From positions 124,001 to 188,000 of the forward strand of contig NZ_NKYF01000012.1 of the NCBI RefSeq assembly GCF_002262885.1: 64,000 bases of DNA, read 5' to 3'. The translations under genes were made by a program, and so were the position numbers. Under the pieces are notes generated by a model. The model searched no databases, had not been told where the DNA came from, and saw only the letters and a list, made by a program, of their open reading frames with translations. The stretch's first letter is position 1. Every line of letters starts with the position of its first letter. This stretch comes from Pseudonocardia sp. MH-G8. Its GTDB lineage: Bacteria; Actinomycetota; Actinomycetes; Mycobacteriales; Pseudonocardiaceae. Below are positions 1 to 8,358 of this stretch, in pieces.

Positions 1-588
1 GAACTGCTGCCCGCCGCGCTGGCTCGCCTCGACGCCGAGCACCCCCGGGTGCAGACGCAGCTGTGGGAGCGGCGGACCGGACCCCAACTGGAGGGCGTGC
101 TCGACGGCGAGCTGGACGTCGCGTTCGTCTACGGCAGCCCCGCGAGCCCCCAGCTGCGTTCCAAGGAGCTGATGCGCGTGCCGATCGTCGCGGTGGTGGG
201 CGAGCAGCATCCATGGGCCGGCCGGGAGGCCCTGCCGGTACGGATGCTGGAGGGCCAGCCGTGCCTGCTGTTCCGTCGTGAGCAGAGCCCCGCGATGCAC
301 GATGCGATCACCGGCGCGGCCGAGCGGGCCGGCATCAAGCTCACGATCGCGGGCGAGGTCGACGACCCGGTGGCGACGGGGGTGCTCGTGTCGGCGCGGC
401 AGGTGATCGGCTTCAGCTCGGCGTCCCGCGCCGCCCGCGCGACCGCGCAGGGGCTGGTCGCGGTGCCCCTCACCGCGCCGGCCCCGATGCTTGCCGTGCA
501 CGTCGTCTGGCGGGCCGAGGACCGCAGCCCACTCGTCGACGCTCTGCTCACCGCGCTGGAACCGGCGGGTCGACAGCTCCGTCCCTGA
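1..588 (+). CDS. LysR-family transcriptional regulator, C-terminal part (cut by window edge)
   Basis: The reading frame is open from base 1 and ends with TGA at 586-588, giving 195 codons. The visible part is the periplasmic-binding-like effector domain of a LysR regulator: it begins in the segment ELLPAALARLDAEHP, typical of the domain start, and includes the LDGELDVAFVYG stretch that corresponds to the usual L-x-x-G-x-L-D motif. The winged-helix DNA-binding half lies upstream of the window, so the target cannot be judged. It is convergent with the lipase gene that follows, so the two are not co-transcribed. Confidence 0.85.
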   Translation, partial: ELLPAALARLDAEHPRVQTQLWERRTGPQLEGVLDGELDVAFVYGSPASPQLRSKELMRVPIVAVVGEQHPWAGREALPVRMLEGQPCLLFRREQSPAMHDAITGAAERAGIKLTIAGEVDDPVATGVLVSARQVIGFSSASRAARATAQGLVAVPLTAPAPMLAVHVVWRAEDRSPLVDALLTALEPAGRQLRP

Positions 589-642
589 TCACTCGCTCGG
601 ACGGCTACCAGACCGCTACCACCGCGCGTTCGCCAGGCGTTC

Positions 643-699
643 CTGATCGTCCAGCAGCTATCCCGCCCTGGAGTCCCCGCATTCCTGCTGAACGATCAG
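643..699. terminator. Inverted repeat between convergent genes, possible bidirectional terminator
   Basis: Arms CTGATCGTCCAGCAG (643-657) and CTGCTGAACGATCAG (685-699) are complementary over 15 bp with one mismatch, around a 27-nt loop. It lies between the 3' ends of the LysR and lipase genes, where a shared terminator is expected. There is no T-run, so intrinsic termination is an inference. Confidence 0.45.
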
Positions 700-739
700 C
701 ACGCCGCGGAGAACGTGCTCGCGCACCTGCCGCGACCGG

Positions 740-1936
740 TCAGCGGCTGAACTCCAGGGCGACCTGCGGGACCGCCGCGCGCACACTGCCGTTGTGATCG
801 ACCGCGCCGACGTCGGTCAGCTGCTGCTCGGCGCCCTGGGCGGCCAACTGCCGCCGGCAGTGCTCGGCGTGAGCGAAGCCGACGTCCCGGTCGCCCGCGG
901 CGTGGAACACGTGCACGGGTACCTCGGGCCGCCAGTCGCACGTGGTGTCCAGCGGCCGCAACCTTTCCTGCAGCACACCTGTCGGATTGCGCACCTGGCC
1001 GAGGAACTGCTCGGTGAACACGTCCGCGGCCGCCGGCGGCAGCGCCGACGCGATCTCCTGCGTCTTGTGGTCGCCGTCGAACAGGACATCCACCTGCGCG
1101 GCGTACGGCTCGCGGAACGCCTGGCCCGGCGAGTCGTACAGGCCGTACATGCGGTCCCACGTGGTCGTGAAGTAGGCGAGGTAGAGCGAAGCATTCGCGA
1201 TCTTGTCCGCCGCGGCGTCGGCCTCGAACGTGCTCAGGTGGAACGGCCCCGCGATCGGCGCGAGCCCGCCCAGCGAGAACGCCGGATCGGCGCCCTCCTG
1301 CAGGGCACGGCCGAACATCATGGCGGCGGGGCCGCCTTGGGAGAAACCGCTGACCCGTACGCGCTCGTCGAACGTCCGTCCCTGGTCGCTCGCCACCTCC
1401 TCGGCGGCCCGCAACGCGTCCAGCGCGGCGGAGACGGTGGCTTCGGGGTGCCCGTACGGGTGGGCGCCCGGCCCTTCTCCGAGCCCGAGGTAGTCCGGTG
1501 CGGACACGGCCTGCCCGGTGGTGGCGAACAGCAGCGCCACCGCCCGGTCGGTGGACTGCTCCTTCATCGAGGCGACGTCACCCCGGTAGACGGTGGTGCC
1601 GTGGAGCCAGGTCACCACGCCGAGATCACTCCGCTCGTTCCGGGGAAAGGCGACCAGCTGGCCGGCCGTGGTCGGTTCGCCGTGTGTGCCGATGGTCCGG
1701 TAGACCACGCGCTGCGCACTCACGCCGAACCGGACCTGCGCCGCGTCGATCCCGGCCGCCTGCAGGCGGGTCCTCACCTCGTCCGCCGCGAGATCGGCCA
1801 CGGGCACCGACGACACCACACTGCCGCGGCCCGGATCGGCCACCGTTTCGGGCTGGCCCGTGCCGCAGGCCGCGGTGAGACCCACGGCAGCGATGGCTCC
1901 GATCCGCGCGAACTTCTTGAGGTGCTCGAGTTTCAC
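740..1936 (-). CDS. Secreted lipase / alpha-beta hydrolase, probable lipoprotein
   Basis: A 398-residue protein from GTG 1936. The N-terminus (KLEHLKKFARIGAIAAVGLTAAC) is a signal peptide ending at a Cys in a slightly atypical lipobox (L-T-A-A-C), so it is probably exported and lipid-anchored. The body has the nucleophile elbow G-F-S-Q-G-G, a later G-D-R-D-V segment that would carry the acid, and V-D-H-N-G near the end for the catalytic His. These fit the actinobacterial secretory lipase family (LIP/PF03583-like). The frame stays open far upstream, but the signal peptide fixes the start. The ribosome-binding site is weak. Substrate unknown; a short- or medium-chain ester is likely. Confidence 0.75.
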   Translation of the reverse strand: MKLEHLKKFARIGAIAAVGLTAACGTGQPETVADPGRGSVVSSVPVADLAADEVRTRLQAAGIDAAQVRFGVSAQRVVYRTIGTHGEPTTAGQLVAFPRNERSDLGVVTWLHGTTVYRGDVASMKEQSTDRAVALLFATTGQAVSAPDYLGLGEGPGAHPYGHPEATVSAALDALRAAEEVASDQGRTFDERVRVSGFSQGGPAAMMFGRALQEGADPAFSLGGLAPIAGPFHLSTFEADAAADKIANASLYLAYFTTTWDRMYGLYDSPGQAFREPYAAQVDVLFDGDHKTQEIASALPPAAADVFTEQFLGQVRNPTGVLQERLRPLDTTCDWRPEVPVHVFHAAGDRDVGFAHAEHCRRQLAAQGAEQQLTDVGAVDHNGSVRAAVPQVALEFSR

Positions 1937-2476
1937 CTGATCATCTTTGAGTCGCCGGGCACCGGGATCGATCAGGCGAACCCCCGGGAGCCCACTGCGG
2001 ACAACCCCACCCGGCACGGGTGAGGGCGCCCACGGGGAGGTCCTCCCCGCGCGGCGGCGCGAACCTCGACGGTCGGTTCGCAGGGGCCGACGAAGGCCGA
2101 GCTGCCGCGCCGGTCCGTGCCGCCGTTCGGGTCGGATCCGGTGGGACGAGGTGTCGGCCGGGCGGGACGGGGGTAGGAAGGCGTCGGGAGCGCAGGCAGG
2201 CCAAGGCCGGACCGGAGGAGAAGGTCCGTCCTCCCGGCAGCGCTCCCGGCGCGGGTACCGGAGCACCCACGCGGAGCACGCCGCGAGGAGGCTCGACGCC
2301 GTGGGTCTGCGCCGTCGGACGGTCGTCGTCCGCCGTCGCCGAGACCGACACGCACGGCGCACCGTGCACGCCTGGTAACCCGGCAGCCGCGTCCACAGGC
2401 GCCGCCCGAGCGATCGGGCGGCGTCTCCTGCGCGTCGCCTGCCCGTCCCGGCGGGGAGGTGACGTAACGTGATCAC
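1937..2476. other. 540-bp intergenic region, no gene seen
   Basis: This lies between the divergent lipase and secreted-protein genes. Several frames are open on both strands, but all read as Arg/Pro/Gly-rich composition typical of chance frames in high-GC DNA, with no start supported by a ribosome-binding site and no recognisable domain. It should hold the promoters of both flanking genes. A Shine-Dalgarno-like GGAGG at 2455-2459 is 17 nt from the ATG at 2477. Confidence 0.5.
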
Positions 2477-3358
2477 ATGATCGCTGTCCGGCGTCGGCTG
2501 CTGCTCGCCGGTCTTGCCGCGAGCGCCGTGGCCGGTGGCGGCCCGCCGGGCCCACCGTGGCGCTCCGATCCGGACGCGACCCTGCGGCGCCTGGCCGGCT
2601 CCCTCGATCCCGACCAGGACTACCGGGCCCCCACCGCCGACGAGCGGGCCGCCGTGCCCGCCGCGATCGACCGGCTGGTCTCGGGGAACGCCGGCCCGGA
2701 CGCGGTCGCGATGTTCGACCGCCTCGCGATGGACCTGTCGGCCGGTACGGACCCGGCGACCGGACGGCCGTTCCTGCTGGCGGCGAGCCGTCCCGGGGCC
2801 GAGGAGAGCTGGGGTGCCGTGGTCGTCGACCGCGGGGCCGAGCCGTCGGTGGTTGTGGAGGTGCCGCACCCGGTCGCCGACCGCGACACCGAGCACGTCG
2901 GGCTCGCCCTGTTCCGGGCCGTGCCCGGCGCCGTCCTGCTCGTCGGGGGCGCGCACCGACGTGCGGCGGGCGAGCACGCGGACGTCGCCCACCACGAGGA
3001 CTCGTTCTTCCACGCCGTCGCCGGCCACCTCGGCGCGCGCGGGATGCCCGAGCTGCAGCTGCACGGTTTCGGCAGCGCCTCGCTGCCCGCCGTCGACGCG
3101 GTCGTCTCCGCGGGTGCCGGCACCGCCGGGCTGCTGACGATGCTGGTCGCCGACGAGCTCGACGCCGCCGGGCCTGCCGTCTGCCGAGCCTGGAGGCAGG
3201 ACTGCGGTGCGCTGGAAGGTCGGACCAACGCGCAGGGACGGGCCGCGGCAGTAGACGGCCGCCCCTTCGTGCACGTCGAGCTCAGCCGGGCCGTGCGCGG
3301 GCAGGCGCGCCGCGGCGTGATCGTGGAGGCGCTGGCACGCGCGGTGGTGCCGGTCTGA
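2477..3358 (+). CDS. Exported protein of unknown function
   Basis: A 293-residue protein starting with a twin-arginine-like or Sec signal (VRRRLLLAGLAASAVAGG). The rest has no family I recognise. It contains an H-P-V-A-D-R-D-T-E-H segment, a G-G-A-H-R-R turn and H-H-E-D-S-F-F-H, so several His/Asp/Glu residues are clustered between about residues 130 and 185. That pattern could hold a metal ion and suggests a hydrolase, but this is speculation. Two Cys near the C-terminus (ACRAWRQDCG-like spacing) could form a disulfide outside the cell. It is convergent with the kinase-fold gene 39 bp downstream. Confidence 0.55.
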   Translation: MIAVRRRLLLAGLAASAVAGGGPPGPPWRSDPDATLRRLAGSLDPDQDYRAPTADERAAVPAAIDRLVSGNAGPDAVAMFDRLAMDLSAGTDPATGRPFLLAASRPGAEESWGAVVVDRGAEPSVVVEVPHPVADRDTEHVGLALFRAVPGAVLLVGGAHRRAAGEHADVAHHEDSFFHAVAGHLGARGMPELQLHGFGSASLPAVDAVVSAGAGTAGLLTMLVADELDAAGPAVCRAWRQDCGALEGRTNAQGRAAAVDGRPFVHVELSRAVRGQARRGVIVEALARAVVPV

Positions 3359-3397
3359 GCAGCGGCTGGCCGCCACGGCGATGATCGGCGGGTGGCC

Positions 3398-4030
3398 TCA
3401 CCGCTCCCAGGCGGATGTCGCGTCCAGCCGCTCCCTCCACAACGCCTCGGCCGCTCCGTCCGGGTCCCACTCGTGCGTGAAGTCGATGAGCTCCACGCAT
3501 CGGCGGATCATGGCTGCCCGTCGCTCCTGCCAGGGGAACGACGTGCCATATGCGGCGTACAGGGCCGGGATCGCCGACGTCCGACGAGGGTGGTGCGTGC
3601 GCACGATCCACTCGCACCACGCGAGGTCGACCACGGGATCGGCGCGGTCGAGGGAGGAGAACTCCCAGTCCAGGACGGCGGTGACCCGCAGGGTGTCCGG
3701 GGTGAGCAGCGTGTTCTGCGGGCCGAAGTCGCCGTGGGTGCAGCCGGCGGCATGGATCTTTCGCAGTACCTCGCCGCAGGCGGTGAGCACCCGATCCCCG
3801 TGTCCGGCGTCGATGAGCTCCTGTCCCTGGGTGCCTGCGACGAAGCCCAGCGTGAGCGTTCCGGCGCTCCGATCCAGGACCTCGGGGACCGGGACGCGGC
3901 CCGAGAAGGTCGTGAGTGCCGCGTACTCGCGCTCCGCACGGAGGACGGCCCGTGGTCCCTCGTACCTCTTGACCACTGTCGCGCCGTCGCCGACGGTGGC
4001 GTTCGTATAGCCGTGCCTCAGGCTCCGCAT
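3398..4030 (-). CDS. Aminoglycoside-phosphotransferase-family (kinase-fold) protein
   Basis: A 210-residue protein. The ATG at 4030 overlaps the TGA of the HxlR gene (TGATG), so the two are translationally coupled. It has the APH-type catalytic loop C-T-H-G-D-F-G-P-Q-N (HGDxxxxN) and the metal-binding V-L-D-W-E-F (D in the DFG-equivalent), with an N-terminal lobe carrying V-V-K-R-Y-E for nucleotide binding. At 210 residues it is shorter than antibiotic kinases (about 260-300). It may phosphorylate a small metabolite; resistance is possible but not shown. The HxlR partner suggests induction by a small molecule. Confidence 0.75.
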   Translation of the reverse strand: MRSLRHGYTNATVGDGATVVKRYEGPRAVLRAEREYAALTTFSGRVPVPEVLDRSAGTLTLGFVAGTQGQELIDAGHGDRVLTACGEVLRKIHAAGCTHGDFGPQNTLLTPDTLRVTAVLDWEFSSLDRADPVVDLAWCEWIVRTHHPRRTSAIPALYAAYGTSFPWQERRAAMIRRCVELIDFTHEWDPDGAAEALWRERLDATSAWER

Positions 4031-4581
4031 CAGGGAGTCCCGCCGCGCGGTTCCTGCGCCTCGGTCTCTCGTCCCCGCGCGGCCAGCAACGGGGCCAGCA
4101 CGTGGGTGCCCGGCCCCGGTCGGCCGCCCGGTCCGGGGCGCGGCTCGGTGTTGGCGACCGACAGCGGTTCGTGGCAGTGGGCGCAGACCGTCAGCGGGGT
4201 GGTGTCGCGACCGCAGTCGTGGTGGTGCACCAGCGCGGGTGGCCCCGTCTCGTCGGCGTACCAGCGGTCGCCCCAGCTCATGAGGGCCAGCAGCACCGGG
4301 TAGAGCTCCGCACCCTTGTCGGTGGCGCGGTAGTGCTCGCGCGGGGGGTGGTCCTGGTAGCGCTCGCGGGCGAGCACGCCTTCGGCGACGAGGCGGGCGA
4401 GCCGGGCGGCGAGCACCTTGCGGGAGATGCCGAGGTCCTCGGCGATGTCGTCGAAGCGGGTCACCCCCAGCAGGACGTCGCGCATGATCAGCGCGGTCCA
4501 CGCGTCGGCGAAGAGGTCGGTCGCGCGGGCGATCGAGCAGGCGACGCCGGCGAGCGGGGTCCTGGTCACGAGCAGCCACAC
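4030..4581 (-). CDS. HxlR-family transcriptional regulator
   Basis: A 183-residue protein from GTG 4581, preceded by GAGGG at 9-nt spacing; GTG 4569 is an alternative. The core is the HxlR winged helix: C-S-I-A-R-A near the start (conserved Cys position), then A-L-I-M-R-D-V-L-L-G, F-D-D-I, L-G-I-S-R-K-V-L-A-A-R-L as the recognition region, and the wing Y-R-A-T-D-K-G. The C-terminal extension carries H-H-H-D-C and C-A-H-C, a possible metal or redox site beyond the usual 110-140 residues. It is co-translated with the kinase-fold gene and divergent from a methyltransferase across two operator-like dyads. Confidence 0.85.
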   Translation of the reverse strand: MWLLVTRTPLAGVACSIARATDLFADAWTALIMRDVLLGVTRFDDIAEDLGISRKVLAARLARLVAEGVLARERYQDHPPREHYRATDKGAELYPVLLALMSWGDRWYADETGPPALVHHHDCGRDTTPLTVCAHCHEPLSVANTEPRPGPGGRPGPGTHVLAPLLAARGRETEAQEPRGGTP

Positions 4582-4587
4582 TAGTCG

Positions 4588-4629
4588 GTTCCCTCGGCGA
4601 ACTCGATGCGCTAGGTTCCCTGTGGGAAC
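4588..4629. promoter_or_regulatory. Tandem dyads, probable HxlR operator
   Basis: Two 15-bp dyads with the same 6-3-6 design: GTTCCC-TCG-GCGAAC (4588-4602, one mismatch) and GTTCCC-TGT-GGGAAC (4615-4629, perfect), 27 bp apart and both followed by TCGAT. They sit between the divergent HxlR and methyltransferase starts, and the first overlaps the HxlR ribosome-binding site. Autoregulation and control of the methyltransferase are inferred from position. Confidence 0.65.
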
Positions 4630-4652
4630 TCGATCTGGAGGTGGCCCTGCCG

Positions 4653-5405
4653 ATGCGCATCGCACTCGACTCGCCCGACGCCGTCGACGGCCGTCACCTC
4701 CGTGCCGTGACGTTCCAGCCCGTACGCATGCAGTACGTGCACCGGACGTTGGAACGCACCGGCCTCGACCCCGTGGGTGCCCCCGCCCTGGTCGTCGGCA
4801 GCATCCGCGGCGACCTTGCCCGGGGGCTCGCCGCACTGGGCATGGACGTCTGTGCGGTCGACCCGGCGCCTGCCGCCACGCGGCTCGCGCAGGAGGCGGA
4901 CGACGGCGCTGCGGTCCGCTACCGGACGGCTGCCGCGGAGGACCTCGGCGCCCTCCCGGACGCCGCCTTCGCCTTCGCCTACTACGCCGACACCTTCGAG
5001 ATCACCCCGGACCTGCCGGCGGTGATCGAGCACGCGGCACGGGTCCTGCGGCCGGGTGGGGTGCTCGTCTACGACACGGTGGCGCGCACGGTGGTCTCGC
5101 GGCTGGTCTACCTCGGCGCGTTCCAGGCGATCCCGGCCACGCGGATCGTTCCGCCGGGTCGCTACCGGGCCGAGCGCCTGCGCCCACCCGCAGAGGTCGC
5201 CCACGCACTCGCGGGCGCAGGACTGCGCAGCGAGGACGTGTGCGGATTCCGGCCGCGCAGCATCGGCGCGCTGGTCCGGGCCGTGCTCGACCGCAAGAGC
5301 GGCCGGCTGCACGACGAGGACCTGCCCGCGGCGGTCGAGTTCCTGCTCGACCCGGGGCACGCGCCGGTCGTCACCTACTTCGGGACGGCCCGCAAGCCGA
5401 CCTGA
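4653..5405 (+). CDS. SAM-dependent methyltransferase (class I, UbiG-like)
   Basis: A 250-residue protein. ATG 4653 is chosen because GGAGG (4637-4641) lies 11 nt upstream; a GTG at 4641 would overlap it. A Rossmann-type SAM fold is visible: V-V-G-S-I-R-G-D-L-A-R-G-L as motif I (weakly matching GxGxG), V-D-P-A-P as the acidic end of strand 2, A-E-D-L-G for the adenine contact, and H-A-A-R-V-L-R-P-G-G-V-L-V as post-motif III. The overall look is of a UbiG/UbiE-type O-methyltransferase for a lipid or quinone-like substrate. It is divergent from the HxlR regulator and probably controlled by it. Confidence 0.7.
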   Translation: MRIALDSPDAVDGRHLRAVTFQPVRMQYVHRTLERTGLDPVGAPALVVGSIRGDLARGLAALGMDVCAVDPAPAATRLAQEADDGAAVRYRTAAAEDLGALPDAAFAFAYYADTFEITPDLPAVIEHAARVLRPGGVLVYDTVARTVVSRLVYLGAFQAIPATRIVPPGRYRAERLRPPAEVAHALAGAGLRSEDVCGFRPRSIGALVRAVLDRKSGRLHDEDLPAAVEFLLDPGHAPVVTYFGTARKPT

Positions 5406-5412
5406 GGCCGGC

Positions 5413-6576
5413 TCAGGTCGCCAGGTCGTTCGACGGGCTGCGCCAGCGGACCGTGGGGGACAGGGCGGTGTGGTTGACGCGCTCGCGGTGCTGCTCCACC
5501 ACCGGGAACAGCGACGTGATGAGCGTGTCGGAGAGCCGGTGCGGCTGCAGCCCGAGCGACGGCAGCCCCGTGAACACCACGTTGTAGTAGTGCTGGTCGG
5601 CCTCGACGCGGGGGTTCTCGAGGTTCTCCACCTCGACGATGCCGGGGAAGGTGTCGGACACGGCCTTGGCCATCTCGTGCACCGACATGGACTCGGTGAG
5701 CTGGTTGAACACGCGGAACTCGCCGGGCTCGGCGGGGTTGGCCGCGGCGAGGCGGATGCACTCGACGGTGTCGCGGATGTCGATGATCCCGCGGGTCTGG
5801 CCGCCGGAGCCGTAGACGGTGAGGGGCTCGCCCAGCACCGCCTGGATGACGAAGCGGTTGAGCACCGTGCCGAAGACCGCGTCGTAGTCGAAGCGGGTGG
5901 CCAGGCGGGGGTCGCGCTCGGTCTGGGGCGTCTGCTGCCCGTAGACCACGCCCTGGTTCAGGTCGGTGGCGCGCAGGCCCCAGATGCGGCAGGCGAACTC
6001 GATGTTGTGGCTGTCGTGCACCTTGCTCAGGTGGTAGAAGGAGTTCGGCCGCTTCGGGAACATCACCCGGTCGCGCCGGCCCTTGTGCTCGATCTCGAGC
6101 CAGCCCTCTTCGATGTCGATGTTGGGCGTGCCGTACTCGCCCATCGTGCCGAGCTTGACCAGGTGGATCGAGGGGTCGATCTCGGCGATCGCGTAGAGCA
6201 GATTGAGGTTGCCGATCACGTTGTTGTGCTGGGTGTGCACGGCGTGGGCCCGGTCGATCATCGAGTAGGGCGCGGAGCGCTGCTCGGCGAAGTGCACGAT
6301 CGTGTCCGGCCGGAAGCGGCGCACGACGTCGAACAGGAACTCCGCGTCGACGAGGTCCCCGACGAAGGTCTCGATGCGGCGGCCCGTCAGGTCGTGCCAC
6401 ACGTCGGTGCGGACCTCGAGCGGCTCGATCGGGACGAGGCTCTCCACGCCCATCTCGTCGTCGTAGCGACGACGCAGGAAGTTGTCGACGATGCCGACCT
6501 CGTCGCCGGTGTCGGACAGGTGCAGCGCGGTGGGCCACCCGAGGTAGCCGTCACCACCGAGAACGAGAACCCGCAC
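5413..6576 (-). CDS. sqdB: UDP-sulfoquinovose synthase-like NAD-dependent epimerase (SQD1/SqdB family)
   Basis: A 387-residue extended short-chain dehydrogenase, the usual SQD1 length. It opens with the family glycine motif V-L-G-G-D-G-Y-L-G-W and carries the characteristic T-M-G-E-Y-G-T-P-N and Y-H-L-S-K stretches that in SQD1 hold the catalytic Thr/Glu and the Tyr-Lys pair. SQD1 converts UDP-glucose plus sulfite to UDP-sulfoquinovose for sulfolipid or glycan sulfonation. No sulfoquinovosyl transferase is adjacent; the next gene is a GT2 glycosyltransferase pointing away. A related Agl3-type enzyme for glycan decoration is an alternative. It ends 7 bp from the convergent methyltransferase. 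Confidence 0.75.
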   Translation of the reverse strand: MRVLVLGGDGYLGWPTALHLSDTGDEVGIVDNFLRRRYDDEMGVESLVPIEPLEVRTDVWHDLTGRRIETFVGDLVDAEFLFDVVRRFRPDTIVHFAEQRSAPYSMIDRAHAVHTQHNNVIGNLNLLYAIAEIDPSIHLVKLGTMGEYGTPNIDIEEGWLEIEHKGRRDRVMFPKRPNSFYHLSKVHDSHNIEFACRIWGLRATDLNQGVVYGQQTPQTERDPRLATRFDYDAVFGTVLNRFVIQAVLGEPLTVYGSGGQTRGIIDIRDTVECIRLAAANPAEPGEFRVFNQLTESMSVHEMAKAVSDTFPGIVEVENLENPRVEADQHYYNVVFTGLPSLGLQPHRLSDTLITSLFPVVEQHRERVNHTALSPTVRWRSPSNDLAT

Positions 6577-6770
6577 GATTCCCCCGTCTGTCGATCGATC
6601 GGAACGACCGGGCGCGTTGCCTGCGCCGGGGAGCGGATCCCGACCGAGAACTACTCGGACAAACCGTACGGTAACCGGATCGTGTGGCGGACCGGTCGTC
6701 GGGAGGTGCGCCGCGAGCGGATCGCCGGGGGTGGGCGGGAGCGGATCGGCCGTAAGGCAGGATTGCGGTG

Positions 6771-7958
6771 ATGACCAGGAACGGACCGGCCACCCGCGCC
6801 GGCGTCGGTACGAGGGCGATCAGCGCGTTGCTCACCGCGGCGGTCGCAGGTTCGGTCTACCGCAGCGCCTGCGCGGTCGATCGGCGCCGCCGCGTCGTGC
6901 CGCTGCGCGACGCGCGCTCCCGTTCCGCGGCCCCCGCGACCGTCACCGTCGTCGTCCCGGCCCGCAACGAGGCCGCCGTGCTCGACGACTGCCTGCACGC
7001 CATCCGGAGTCAGACCTACAGCCGGGACGGCGGGCTGCGTCTCGTCGTGGTCGACGACGACTCGAGCGACGCGACCGGCGAGATCGCCCATCGCCACGCC
7101 CGGGAGGACGCCTGCGTCTCGGTCGTCCGGACCGCCGGTCCGCCGCCGGGCTGGACGGGCAAGGTGCACGCGATGCACGCCGGGATCGAGGCGGCCGGCG
7201 CACCCCAGCCCGGTGAGTGGCTCCTGTTCGTCGATGCCGACACGGTGCTGGGGCCCGAGGCGCTCGAACGCCTGCTGGCCACCGCGCTCGCGGTCGACGC
7301 CGATCTCGTCTCGACGCCCGGCGGGCCGCCCCGGGGCCACTCGCTCAGCTGGCCGCTGCTGGTGCCGCCGGCGATGCAGATGATCGGGGAGAACGCGGAC
7401 CCCGACGGCGCGGGCGGCAAGGCGTTCGCGATCGGGCACTGCATCCTCGTGCGCCGCGAGCAGTACACCAAGATGGGGGGCTGGGAGGCCCTGGCCTCCC
7501 GGCGCAACGAGGACATCGCCCTCGCCACCGCCGTGCGCGACTGCGGCGGCACCACCCGCACCGTCGACGGCCTGGATCACGTCACGACCACCGGCATGGA
7601 TCCGTTCGGCCAGGGATGGGGCTCGTTCCGCAAGAGCTTCATGGCGGCGACCCGCGGCTCGATCCCGGTGCTGCTCGGCGGTGGGCTCGGCCAGATCGCG
7701 TTGGCACTGGCGGCGCCCGCCGCTGTCGTCGCCGGTGCGCGGTCACGGCGCCGCTGGCTGACCGCCGTGGGAGCGGCCGGGTGGGTCGCGCAGAGCGTGG
7801 CGCACCAGCAGAACGCCGACCTCATGCGCTCCGCGCCCTGGCTGGCACCGCTCGCCCCGCTCACCGGTGCGCTGTTCGGCGGAGTCCTGGTCGACGGCGC
7901 GATCCGGTCGCTGCGCGGCACCGGCTCGTGGAAGGGCCGCCCCGACACGCGAGCGTGA
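6771..7958 (+). CDS. Family 2 glycosyltransferase, membrane-associated (HpnB/carotenoid GT-like)
   Basis: A 395-residue protein. ATG 6771 is preferred over GTG 6768, with CAGGA about 8 nt upstream. A GT-A fold is shown by V-V-V-P-A-R-N-E-A, the V-V-D-D-D-S-S-D nucleotide site, the V-D-A-D-T metal motif and R-R-N-E-D-I-A-L-A for the catalytic acid. The segment G-P-P-P-G-W-T-G-K is shared with HpnB-type hopanoid-associated transferases and carotenoid glucosyltransferases. Hydrophobic stretches near residues 295-320 and 360-385 suggest membrane association. Lipid-linked sugar transfer is inferred; the acceptor is unknown. The 190-bp gap before it has a 10-bp palindrome ACCGTACGGT at 6663-6672. 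Confidence 0.75.
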   Translation: MTRNGPATRAGVGTRAISALLTAAVAGSVYRSACAVDRRRRVVPLRDARSRSAAPATVTVVVPARNEAAVLDDCLHAIRSQTYSRDGGLRLVVVDDDSSDATGEIAHRHAREDACVSVVRTAGPPPGWTGKVHAMHAGIEAAGAPQPGEWLLFVDADTVLGPEALERLLATALAVDADLVSTPGGPPRGHSLSWPLLVPPAMQMIGENADPDGAGGKAFAIGHCILVRREQYTKMGGWEALASRRNEDIALATAVRDCGGTTRTVDGLDHVTTTGMDPFGQGWGSFRKSFMAATRGSIPVLLGGGLGQIALALAAPAAVVAGARSRRRWLTAVGAAGWVAQSVAHQQNADLMRSAPWLAPLAPLTGALFGGVLVDGAIRSLRGTGSWKGRPDTRA

Positions 7959-7969
7959 CCGCTCCGGTG

Positions 7970-8203
7970 TCAGCCGCCGGTGTCGTCACGCAGCTGCAGC
8001 ACGGTACGCAACACGTACTCGACCGCCGAGTCGAACGCGCGGCCCCGCAGCTCCCCGCGCGCCGCGAGGTTGCGGGCCGCGAACTCGACGACCTGATCGG
8101 GCCCGACCCGGCGGACGACGACCTCCGCGATCTCCTCGAGCTCGAGCCCGGGGTTGTCCAGGCGGGCCAGCGCGAACGCGACGACCAGCTCGTCGACCGT
8201 CAC
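7970..8203 (-). CDS. Small conserved-looking protein of unknown function
   Basis: A 77-residue protein from GTG 8203, with AGGAG 8 nt upstream. It is mostly helical by pattern (VDELVVAFALARLDNP, then EEIAEVVVRRVGPDQVVEFAARNLA) and rich in Glu, Asp and Val, with no Cys, signal or membrane segment. The good ribosome-binding site and balanced composition argue for a real gene. It is convergent with the glycosyltransferase (11-bp gap) and divergent from the ketopantoate reductase-like gene. No function assigned. Confidence 0.55.
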   Translation of the reverse strand: MTVDELVVAFALARLDNPGLELEEIAEVVVRRVGPDQVVEFAARNLAARGELRGRAFDSAVEYVLRTVLQLRDDTGG

Positions 8204-8358
8204 GAGATCGCTCCTGTTCGCGGTGGGTGTCCACCCATCATCCTCCGAACCTGGCGACGCGCGATCGGCGCCACCCGCACGGGGCCGGGTGGCACGGCGC
8301 AGACTGCGGGGAACGGGCTGCGAGCGGCGGCGGCCGCCGGGAGAAGGAGGAGCACCAC

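Noticed and set aside
2469..2480. A three-codon leader frame (GTG to TGA) overlapping the ATG at 2477
   Set aside because: It is well spaced from GGAGG, but such a short frame is expected by chance; no evidence for attenuation.
740..3376. Lipase frame extending 1.4 kb upstream, suggesting a large fused protein
   Set aside because: A signal peptide begins at GTG 1936 and the upstream part reads as low-complexity Arg/Pro/Gly, also opposing the gene at 2477-3358.
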